Origin: Candidatus Hodarchaeota archaeon
GTDB lineage: Archaea > Asgardarchaeota > Heimdallarchaeia > Hodarchaeales > Hodarchaeaceae
Assembly (NCBI GenBank): GCA_016839665.1
Contig: JAEOTU010000330.1
Location: 1 to 5,364, forward strand
DNA: 5,364 nucleotides
Reading direction: 5' to 3'
Part shown: in pieces, positions 1-5,059 of the stretch
Layout of the letters: each line of letters opens with the position of its first letter
How positions within the stretch are numbered: position 1 is the first letter of the stretch
Notes under the pieces: model-generated
Databases searched by the model: none
What the model was told of the DNA's origin: nothing
What the model saw: the letters and a program-made list of their open reading frames with translations, nothing else
Position numbers and translations under genes: made by a program

Positions 1-537
1 AAAAAGAAAGCAAAATCAAGTAAATTTGCGTTCAAACTGTTGCTTGTTGGTGAACCAGAGGTAGGAAAGACTAGTCTGATTAAACGATATGTAGATGATT
101 TTTTCAAAGAAGGCTATCAGATTACCTTAGGAGTTGATTTCCTTTCCAAAACAGTTAATATGAAAGACCCCAAGACTGGTGAAGATACTGAGCTAACTTT
201 CCAAATCTGGGATGTTGCAGGACAGTCAGGATTTACTAATTTTCGACATCTTTATTTAAAAAAGGCACATGGAGTGTTTTTAGTATTCGATTTATCACGT
301 CAAGACATGACATATGAAAAATTGGATCGCTGGCGAGAAGATATCCAAGAACAGAGTCCTGGAGCTAAAATAATGGTAATAGGAAATAAAGAAGATGTTG
401 AAGAAAAATTACCTGCAGAAAAAAAGGAAATTCTTAAACGGTTTCATGCTCAAGATTTCTTTACAACGTCTGCGAAAACAGGATCTCGTGTTCAAGAAGC
501 CTTTATTCAAATGGCTCATCTAATTCTAGGAGAGTAG
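1..537 (+). CDS. Rab/Ras-like small GTPase (5' end outside window)
   Basis: The frame is open from the first base, so the true start lies upstream; 178 residues are visible. All five nucleotide-binding motifs are present (visible-residue numbering): P-loop GEPEVGKTS at 17-25, switch I threonine at 42 inside a Rab-like TLGVDF, WDVAGQ at 70-75 with the catalytic glutamine kept, NKED at 129-132, and TSAK at 156-159. The GVDF sequence and overall spacing resemble Rab proteins more than Arf or MglA. A basic KKKAKSSK stretch precedes the fold and may be a linker or the true N-terminus. The protein ends in LILGE, with no C-terminal cysteines for prenylation, so any membrane contact would need another route. 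It probably acts as a GTP/GDP switch. The following longin-roadblock gene starts 4 nt after the stop, indicating one transcript and a likely functional partner. The GTPase identity is sure; the cellular role is unknown. Confidence 0.95.
   Translation, partial: KKKAKSSKFAFKLLLVGEPEVGKTSLIKRYVDDFFKEGYQITLGVDFLSKTVNMKDPKTGEDTELTFQIWDVAGQSGFTNFRHLYLKKAHGVFLVFDLSRQDMTYEKLDRWREDIQEQSPGAKIMVIGNKEDVEEKLPAEKKEILKRFHAQDFFTTSAKTGSRVQEAFIQMAHLILGE
528..534 (+). promoter_or_regulatory. Shine-Dalgarno site for the longin-roadblock gene
   Basis: AGGAGAG lies inside the last codons of the GTPase gene, 7 nt before the ATG at 542. It matches the archaeal anti-Shine-Dalgarno sequence well. It supports this ATG and translation of the second gene from a shared mRNA. 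Confidence 0.7.
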
Positions 538-541
538 AAAA

Positions 542-1333
542 ATGGTCTCGTTTGATGAGTTAGAGACATTTTTGGCCTTCTTTGTATTAAAGTCTGATGG
601 AAAAATGTTGATAGAAAAGGATTTTCGTCGCTCCGAAGATATTCAGTCTTTTCCAGCCAAAAAGGTTCATTCTTTGTTAAGTTCTGCATTTGATCTCTCC
701 CAAGGTTTAGAGGAAGAATCAATTGCAGAGGGAGAAATTTTTCATGTAGATTTTACCTCAATGCGTATTGCAGGGATTGTCAGACCAGAAGGGCTCCTCT
801 TTTCTCTAATATCCTCCTCTTCTGCTTCAATCCTTGATATTGAATTTAAACTGAGGACTTTAATGACCCTCTTTCTGGGAACTTTTGTTGATAAACTAAC
901 CAAGAAGTCTTTTCGTCTCTCAGGTGTGGATCGAGATGAATTTGATGAAGCAATAAAAACAGTTATGACTGGTGAATCTCGGTACATGAGTGAATCAATG
1001 AAACGAGAGGTTGGAGAACATCTCATTGCAAGGATTGTTAGTGAGGATGCAATACGAGGTATATGTATCTCCTCGTTTACAGGGGCTATTATTGTTAATG
1101 AGATGGACACAGAGATACTACCCTCTGCCGTTCGTGCCATTCGCGGGGCGTTTGCAGCTCATTTAGAGAGTCCAAAATTCTTCCTTGCAGTTTCAGGTAT
1201 GGCCAACCTCTTTGTTTATATTCTAGGTGAGGGACTATTATTACTTGTTGATGCAAACCCAGAAATTCCACCTGCTACTACAGTTGAACGAGTAGAATCA
1301 ATTGTCAGTGAATTAAAGAATTTAATTATGTAA
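542..1333 (+). CDS. Two-domain longin plus roadblock/LC7-like protein, candidate GTPase regulator
   Basis: This 263-residue soluble protein has no signal peptide or membrane segment. By eye it falls into two alpha/beta domains. Residues 8-119 read strand (9-17), strand (21-28), helix (38-55), three strands (64-72, 74-81, 84-91), then a long helix (96-119), which is the longin order. After a charged linker (120-147), residues 148-262 read helix, two strands (170-177, 180-187), helix (190-208), three strands (212-219, 222-229, 231-237) and a final helix, which is the roadblock/LC7 order. Roadblock and longin proteins bind and regulate small GTPases (MglB for MglA, Ragulator for Rag, Mon1-Ccz1 for Rab7). 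The GTPase gene directly upstream is therefore the obvious candidate partner. The ATG is chosen because of the strong ribosome binding site 7 nt upstream. The fold call rests on the hydrophobic pattern, not on alignment; two roadblock-like or two longin-like domains remain possible. GAP, GEF or scaffold activity cannot be decided here. Confidence 0.82.
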   Translation: MVSFDELETFLAFFVLKSDGKMLIEKDFRRSEDIQSFPAKKVHSLLSSAFDLSQGLEEESIAEGEIFHVDFTSMRIAGIVRPEGLLFSLISSSSASILDIEFKLRTLMTLFLGTFVDKLTKKSFRLSGVDRDEFDEAIKTVMTGESRYMSESMKREVGEHLIARIVSEDAIRGICISSFTGAIIVNEMDTEILPSAVRAIRGAFAAHLESPKFFLAVSGMANLFVYILGEGLLLLVDANPEIPPATTVERVESIVSELKNLIM

Positions 1334-1356
1334 ATATTTTTCATTAGAAGCGCAGT

Positions 1357-1362
1357 GAGGGG
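1357..1362 (+). promoter_or_regulatory. Probable ribosome binding site for the GH57 gene
   Basis: GAGGGG, with its GAGG core at 1357-1360, lies 7 nt before the TTG at 1368 and favours that start. A competing AGGA at 1381-1384 lies 7 nt before an in-frame GTG at 1392, so the start is not settled. An in-frame stop at 1356-1358 rules out anything earlier. Confidence 0.5.
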
Positions 1363-1367
1363 AATTT

Positions 1368-3479
1368 TTGTCACCCCACAAGGAAAGTTCAGTGTTTTTT
1401 CCCATAGTATGGCATGCTCATCAACCAGGAGGTAATTTTCCATGGGTTTTTGAAGACGCATATCAGAAATCATATTTTCCCCTTCTTCAAATGATTGCCA
1501 AATATCCCACAGTTAAAATGAACATGCATTTTAGTGGATCATTACTTAATTGGCTTCAAAAAAACCATCCTGAATATTTAGAACAGGTAGTAACACTTTA
1601 CTGTCGCCAACAGATTGAAATCATTGGTGGAGGCTTTTTCGAACCCATTCTAGCCGCTCTTCTTGATAAGGATAAGGAAAGACAAATACAACTTATGATC
1701 GATTGGTGGAGAACCAATTACAACATCGAACCCAAGGGACTGTGGCTAGCAGAGAGAGTTTGGGTACCGAGTCTACCTCCAATCCTAGCAAAAATGGGAA
1801 TCGAGTTTACCTTTATAGATGATTATCTCTTTAGAATGGCAGGATTCTCTGAAGAACAAACTTTATACGCTTATATAACTGAAGATCAAGGAAAAGAAAT
1901 TTCCATTCTTCCCATCAATGAGGAAATTCGATATTTGATACCCTGGAAGGATCCCGAAAACACAATTCAATTTCTGAGGAAATGTTGCGATCCGCAGCAT
2001 GAAAAGGTCGTAGTCATGATTTCAGATGTGGAAAAAATGGGGGTCTGGCCTGCTGGGGATCGAACAACATATGATATTTGTTATGTTAATGGATATGATG
2101 GTAATCCTTGGATGGAAAGCTTCTTTGAAGCGATTTTGAATAACCAATGGATAAAACCAGTATTGGTTAGTCATTATTTGAAACAACATCGTCCAAAAGG
2201 GCTTATCTATTTGCCAACAGGTAGTTATGACAGAATGGCGACCTGGGCTTTACCTACTCCTTTAAGAAAACGGTTAGAAAGGTTACAACAAAGAGTTATC
2301 CAAAAAAAAATAGATCCGGATTTAGCAGCGGATATTAGAACATTCACGACAGGATCCTTTTGGAAAAATTTCTTGGTTAAATATTCTCAAGCTAACATTA
2401 TGCACAAGAGAATGTTGGTTTGTCGAAACAAAATTGAGAAAGCTGAAGAAAGATTGTCTCATCTGTCTGCAGATAATTTTAAGATAATCTGGAGAAATCT
2501 CCTTGCAGCTCAGGAAAATGATGTGTACTGGCATGGCTTGTTTGGTGGAGTTTATTACCGATTTCTAAGACACACCACTCATAAAAACATTATTAATGCT
2601 GAATACCTTTTGGATAGAATATGTGAAGAAGAAGGACTTGTAACTTCTTCCTATAAAGTCTTCGATGTACTTCTAGATGGTGCACCTGATGTAATGTTGG
2701 AAAACAAGTCTGTTTCATGTTATATTTCCACATCCCGAGGGGGATCAATTTTTTCATTGAATTTAAAGGAACGTGGGTATAACTTTCTTAATGTGATGAC
2801 ACGGCAAATTGAAGCATATCATAGTGAGGAAATACCTACGGTACAAGATCGGTTTGAAAAATGGGCGTTTCAAGACCACTTCCTCCCACAATTCACTGCA
2901 GGGTCTTTACAAAAAGACACTTATGAGGAAATAGGAGACTTCGCGAATAATATATATGAAATTCATCAGAATACGGATACAAGTGTTACTCTCATTCGGA
3001 AAGGATTGATAAAACTTAATGGAAAAGCGATTCAGACAACTATTCTAAAGACCTATCAACTTAGATCTACTAAGCTTCTGATTAAATATGAGATCGATTT
3101 CTCGATAGCCCTTGAACCAAGAATCCTCTTTTTTTCTCCTGAAATGAATTTTATTGCTGCATCCTACCCTTATAAAACAACTGGAATCATTGATGGGGAA
3201 AACTTTGATTTAATGGCTTCGATCGATCCTACTAAGTGCCAGATAATTGAAATTAATGATTTAAATGAGCTCGAAAGGGTGTCTATCACCATAAATTTCG
3301 AGGAACCAGTTGTATGTGAAATATTTCCAATAATGTCAATCACAAAGAGTGAGCATGGATTCAAGGAAGAGTACCAAGGTACTTCAATTTTTGCTAAAGT
3401 AGGAATATCAGGGAAGAAGTTGCGATTTAAGACAAAAGTTGAATTAAAGCCATTAGAAGTAAAAAAGCCCGAAGAATAA
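1368..3479 (+). CDS. GH57 family 4-alpha-glucanotransferase / alpha-amylase
   Basis: The 703-residue product closely resembles the Thermococcus litoralis 4-alpha-glucanotransferase (about 659 residues), which cuts alpha-1,4-glucans and transfers the piece to another glucan. Seen in order: WHAHQP (15-20); GGGFFEP (87-93); WLAERVW (126-132) with nucleophile E129; ISDVEKMGVWP (218-228) with the acid/base D220; SYDRMATWALP (286-296); and YWHGLFGG (387-394). Residues from about 430 to the end are beta-rich, match the family's C-terminal domain, and include the FQDHFLP stretch at 501-507. There is no signal peptide, so it should act in the cytoplasm on glycogen-like polymers or maltodextrins. Both catalytic acids are kept. 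However, residues usually seen beside them are changed: the common HDGE/DDGE motif is SDVE, and the acidic residues in SYxEMxEW are lost. The start is TTG (1368), with GTG (1392) as an alternative. It follows the longin-roadblock gene by 34 nt and may be co-transcribed. Transferase versus hydrolase activity cannot be told from sequence. Confidence 0.94.
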   Translation: MSPHKESSVFFPIVWHAHQPGGNFPWVFEDAYQKSYFPLLQMIAKYPTVKMNMHFSGSLLNWLQKNHPEYLEQVVTLYCRQQIEIIGGGFFEPILAALLDKDKERQIQLMIDWWRTNYNIEPKGLWLAERVWVPSLPPILAKMGIEFTFIDDYLFRMAGFSEEQTLYAYITEDQGKEISILPINEEIRYLIPWKDPENTIQFLRKCCDPQHEKVVVMISDVEKMGVWPAGDRTTYDICYVNGYDGNPWMESFFEAILNNQWIKPVLVSHYLKQHRPKGLIYLPTGSYDRMATWALPTPLRKRLERLQQRVIQKKIDPDLAADIRTFTTGSFWKNFLVKYSQANIMHKRMLVCRNKIEKAEERLSHLSADNFKIIWRNLLAAQENDVYWHGLFGGVYYRFLRHTTHKNIINAEYLLDRICEEEGLVTSSYKVFDVLLDGAPDVMLENKSVSCYISTSRGGSIFSLNLKERGYNFLNVMTRQIEAYHSEEIPTVQDRFEKWAFQDHFLPQFTAGSLQKDTYEEIGDFANNIYEIHQNTDTSVTLIRKGLIKLNGKAIQTTILKTYQLRSTKLLIKYEIDFSIALEPRILFFSPEMNFIAASYPYKTTGIIDGENFDLMASIDPTKCQIIEINDLNELERVSITINFEEPVVCEIFPIMSITKSEHGFKEEYQGTSIFAKVGISGKKLRFKTKVELKPLEVKKPEE

Positions 3480-3515
3480 TTAAATAAGGAGAAAATTCAG
3501 TCAAGCTTCGAATTT

Positions 3516-3533
3516 AAGAAATCGTTTTTTCTT
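3516..3533 (+). terminator. T-rich hairpin after the GH57 gene
   Basis: AAGAAA (3516-3521) can pair with TTTCTT (3528-3533), and a run of six T (3525-3530) lies within the element. It sits 37 nt after the GH57 stop. Archaeal transcripts commonly end in T-runs. Because the inverted repeat reads on both strands and the possible minus-strand peptide ends at 3538, it may also end transcription from the right. Confidence 0.45.
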
Positions 3534-3537
3534 CACA

Positions 3538-3648
3538 TTAAGAAAACAAAAACAGAATGAAGATAATTCCGATGAGGAAAATCAATCCAGCACCATATGT
3601 GAATGTTATATCCAATGCCTTTCTTATTGTTTTAGTCAAAAATTCCAC
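3538..3648 (-). CDS. Possible 36-residue single-pass membrane peptide
   Basis: Read leftward from a GTG at 3648, the frame gives MEFLTKTIRKALDITF, then a strongly hydrophobic segment rich in I, L, F and G (about residues 17-35), then a stop. This is a basic amphipathic N-terminus followed by one membrane helix, typical of small membrane proteins. A TATA-like box lies about 30 nt upstream, and a T-rich element lies just beyond the stop. Weak points: no ribosome binding site at normal spacing, a non-ATG start, and an antisense 35-codon frame at 3557-3664 that is also open. The nearby ATG at 3653 would join this frame only if the run of five T after it held six. I do not recognise a family; it does not look like SecE or Sec61-beta. 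Confidence 0.3.
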   Translation of the reverse strand: MEFLTKTIRKALDITFTYGAGLIFLIGIIFILFLFS

Positions 3649-3678
3649 TTCATATCCGAGTTAATTAGCTCCTCCAAG

Positions 3679-3686
3679 TATAAAAA
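3679..3686 (-). promoter_or_regulatory. TATA-like box, probably firing leftward
   Basis: Read on the minus strand this is TTTTTATA, preceded by purine-rich AGAAGGG, as expected for a BRE and TATA pair. A start about 25 nt downstream would fall near 3653-3655, giving an almost leaderless transcript for the small membrane peptide. The plus-strand reading TATAAAAA is also TATA-like, so direction is uncertain. A GGAGGA on the minus strand (3670-3675) would lie upstream of that transcript start and so could not serve as its ribosome binding site. Confidence 0.35.
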
Positions 3687-3697
3687 CCCTTCTATCT

Positions 3698-3735
3698 AAA
3701 ACTGTTGTTTAGAGGCGTTAAAACTCTTCAGTTTT
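3698..3735. repeat. Two-part inverted repeat (weak hairpin)
   Basis: AAAACTG (3698-3704) is complementary to CAGTTTT (3729-3735). Inside, AGAG (3711-3714) pairs with CTCT (3724-3727) around a 9-base loop. The outer stem is AT-rich and the two stems are separated by a 6-base and a 1-base gap. It lies upstream of both flanking short genes, so it could be a regulator site or a hairpin in an untranslated leader, or be chance in AT-rich DNA. Confidence 0.3.
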
Positions 3736-3800
3736 TCGTTGTGCTTGATAATTAAGTTCTGTTTTTCTCGAAATTAATATTTCTAGTTCTAGTTAATTTT

Positions 3801-3808
3801 GATATAAT
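3801..3808 (+). promoter_or_regulatory. TATA-like box for the two-helix membrane protein gene
   Basis: GATATAAT follows a T-rich stretch. Transcription would start about 25-30 nt downstream, around 3827-3835, inside the palindrome at 3817-3846. This leaves an untranslated leader of roughly 55-60 nt before the ATG at 3890. The element is degenerate and the assignment is positional. Confidence 0.35.
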
Positions 3809-3816
3809 AGATAAAA

Positions 3817-3846
3817 TTAGTCAATTAACTGATGTTATTTGACTAA
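3817..3846. promoter_or_regulatory. Near-perfect palindrome, candidate operator
   Basis: TTAGTCAA (3817-3824) is matched exactly by TTGACTAA (3839-3846). The symmetry continues inward: one T-T mismatch (3825/3838), then TAAC (3826-3829) against GTTA (3834-3837) around a TGAT centre. That gives 12 of 13 positions paired. The element begins 8 nt after the TATA-like box and covers the expected transcription start, the classic place for a dimeric repressor to block transcription. In RNA it could also form a hairpin near the 5' end of the mRNA. Confidence 0.5.
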
Positions 3847-3889
3847 AAAAGGGTCAAAGGTCTTTGGAATTAAAACGATGTGATAAACC

Positions 3890-4282
3890 ATGATAAAAAT
3901 TAAAACACAACTGAGAAAAATGATTGACAAAGGATCAAGGCATAAACAATATTTTTTACGTGGCCATAACAGTTGGTTTGCTTTAGTTTTCTCTTTGTTG
4001 AACTTTACCTTGATTTTTTATAACTTATTGTTTAGAAACCTCTTCTTTATCCCTGATATTTTGAAATCCTATTCAATTTTCGTTATAATATTCGGAAGCT
4101 TTTATTTTCCTCTAGCTGCTATTATTGGTTGGTTAGACTTTAAGAAAGGAACATTTAAGGCTGAACAGGAGTTATCGTTGGAAATCTCTCCAATTTGGCA
4201 AGAAGTTTTCAAAAAACTTACAAATCTAGAAGAAGCAAATCGAGTTCTCCTTTCAGAACTCCAAAGAAAACAAGACGAATAG
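3890..4282 (+). CDS. Small two-helix membrane protein of unknown function
   Basis: I do not recognise this 130-residue protein. The first 27 residues are basic (several K and R), followed by two hydrophobic segments at about 28-50 and 60-82 separated by a short loop. The remaining 48 residues are charged and soluble, with a helical, coiled-coil-like end (about 104-127, containing NLEEANRVLLSELQ). The layout suggests a membrane hairpin with both ends on the same side, probably cytoplasmic, and the tail available to bind a partner. The ATG at 3890 is the earliest possible start, since an in-frame stop ends just before it at 3884-3886; no good ribosome binding site precedes it, and the ATG at 3920 (residue 11) is an alternative. 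It appears to have its own promoter with a palindrome over the start region. It converges on the next gene, with 18 nt between stop codons. Confidence 0.75.
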   Translation: MIKIKTQLRKMIDKGSRHKQYFLRGHNSWFALVFSLLNFTLIFYNLLFRNLFFIPDILKSYSIFVIIFGSFYFPLAAIIGWLDFKKGTFKAEQELSLEISPIWQEVFKKLTNLEEANRVLLSELQRKQDE

Positions 4283-4293
4283 AATCGAATCAT

Positions 4294-4319
4294 AAAGGAA
4301 TTACTCTAACTCTTCCTTT
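4294..4319. terminator. Inverted repeat between convergent genes, candidate two-way terminator
   Basis: AAAGGAA (4294-4300) pairs perfectly with TTCCTTT (4313-4319) around a 12-base loop, followed on the plus strand by T-rich TTTATTTT (4326-4333). It lies 12 nt after the plus-strand stop at 4282. Its loop carries the stop codon of the minus-strand gene, so the two transcripts probably overlap at their 3' ends. Confidence 0.4.
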
Positions 4320-5059
4320 GAGTCCTTTATTTTAGGTGGAAAATACACAAGCATCAGTAAAAGGCCAAGAATCCCCGGGATTAATAAAATATATGGATAA
4401 ATGAGAATTCCCAAAAATAAATTAATCCACAATGGAAGTAACATCAACAACAGGAGACAAATGCTGAAAAAAATGTAAAAAAAGAGGTGTCCAATTCTAA
4501 AATTAGGTGATTCTTCAATAAATTCTTGTTGAACCTCGCTTGAAATTAATTGTAAGTTTGTTTCAAATGTAGATAAGTTCTCCTTTGGATAACGCGAGAG
4601 AGGCACGCGTACGCGATCATATCGTTTATAATACCAAATTAATTCAATTCCAATAAAGATTCGAATCAAAATAATGAAACCTAAAACTAAGCTAAGTAAA
4701 TCTGGAAGAAGTGGGAAAGTTGGATTGTCAAGGAAACTTGATTGTTGAGAAAAAAGAGTATAGAATTGAATATAGGTAGCTGTGATGAATATTACTCCTT
4801 GACTGACAGGGATTGTGATATAAGGGAGTTTTTTAGAGTAGATTTCAAGGATGAGAATGAATATGCCAGAAATCAAAAATGCTGCAAAAGTAACCAACCC
4901 TAATTGATCAATTGTTTCAATGAATAATAACAGCAGAATAGAACTAGTCGAAATCCATAAGAGGCGTAATAGATTTTGTTCATATTTCGACTGTACTCTT
5001 GAAACCCAAATTCCTGTTAATTCAGGACTCAATGTAGAGCTTCTACGAGGAGTCATCAT
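4301..5059 (-). CDS. Multi-pass membrane protein downstream of a DUF58-like gene
   Basis: The product has 252 residues from the ATG at 5059, or 258 from the ATG at 5077. Numbered on the longer form, hydrophobic segments lie at about 35-54, 58-79, 88-110, 124-148, 195-217 and 218-246; the last is long enough for one helix plus a bend. A hydrophilic loop of about 45 residues (150-194) begins with a basic stretch (KRYDRVRVPLSRYPK), probably cytoplasmic. No catalytic motif or known transporter signature is visible. I prefer the start at 5059 because it makes a TAATG overlap with the stop of the upstream gene, typical of coupled translation; the 5077 start would overlap by 19 nt. Neither has a clear ribosome binding site. 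The position suggests the membrane partner of a MoxR-DUF58-type module, but this is inference from gene order. Confidence 0.82.
   Translation of the reverse strand: MMTPRRSSTLSPELTGIWVSRVQSKYEQNLLRLLWISTSSILLLLFIETIDQLGLVTFAAFLISGIFILILEIYSKKLPYITIPVSQGVIFITATYIQFYTLFSQQSSFLDNPTFPLLPDLLSLVLGFIILIRIFIGIELIWYYKRYDRVRVPLSRYPKENLSTFETNLQLISSEVQQEFIEESPNFRIGHLFFYIFFSICLLLLMLLPLWINLFLGILIYPYILLIPGILGLLLMLVYFPPKIKDSKEELE

Larger units (their letters stand above)
3480..3889. other. 410-bp region without a long gene
   Basis: No long reading frame crosses this very AT-rich stretch. It holds the T-rich gene end near 3525, a possible short minus-strand membrane peptide (3538-3648), a TATA-like box read leftward (3679-3686), a weak two-part hairpin (3698-3735), a tandem CTAGTT pair (3783-3794), a TATA-like box read rightward (3801-3808) and a near-perfect palindrome (3817-3846). 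Together these suggest a divergent promoter region. No tRNA-like or clear C/D-box RNA pattern was found by eye. Confidence 0.6.

Noticed and set aside
742..1140. 132-codon open frame on the minus strand inside the longin-roadblock gene
   Set aside because: It is antisense to a well-supported gene with its own ribosome binding site. Its product is rich in S, R and I with no domain pattern, as expected for a shadow frame.
1216..1473. 85-codon minus-strand frame across the junction of the second and third genes
   Set aside because: It is antisense to the conserved GH57 N-terminus and shows no recognisable fold.
3486..3559. AAGGAGA followed by a short plus-strand frame after the GH57 stop
   Set aside because: The purine-rich site looks like a ribosome binding site, but no ATG, GTG or TTG follows at usable spacing. 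Only an ATT codon would open a 21-codon frame.
3557..3664. 35-codon plus-strand frame in the intergenic region
   Set aside because: It has no ribosome binding site, no hydrophobic segment as clear as the antisense frame, and overlaps that better candidate completely.
3783..3794. Tandem CTAGTT pair
   Set aside because: Two six-base copies in AT-rich DNA are easily explained by chance, and no third copy is seen.
4606..4615. Ten-base palindrome CGCGTACGCG in otherwise AT-rich DNA
   Set aside because: It lies inside the membrane protein gene and is explained by arginine and valine codons in the basic loop (DRVRVP). It might attract a modification enzyme, but nothing supports this.
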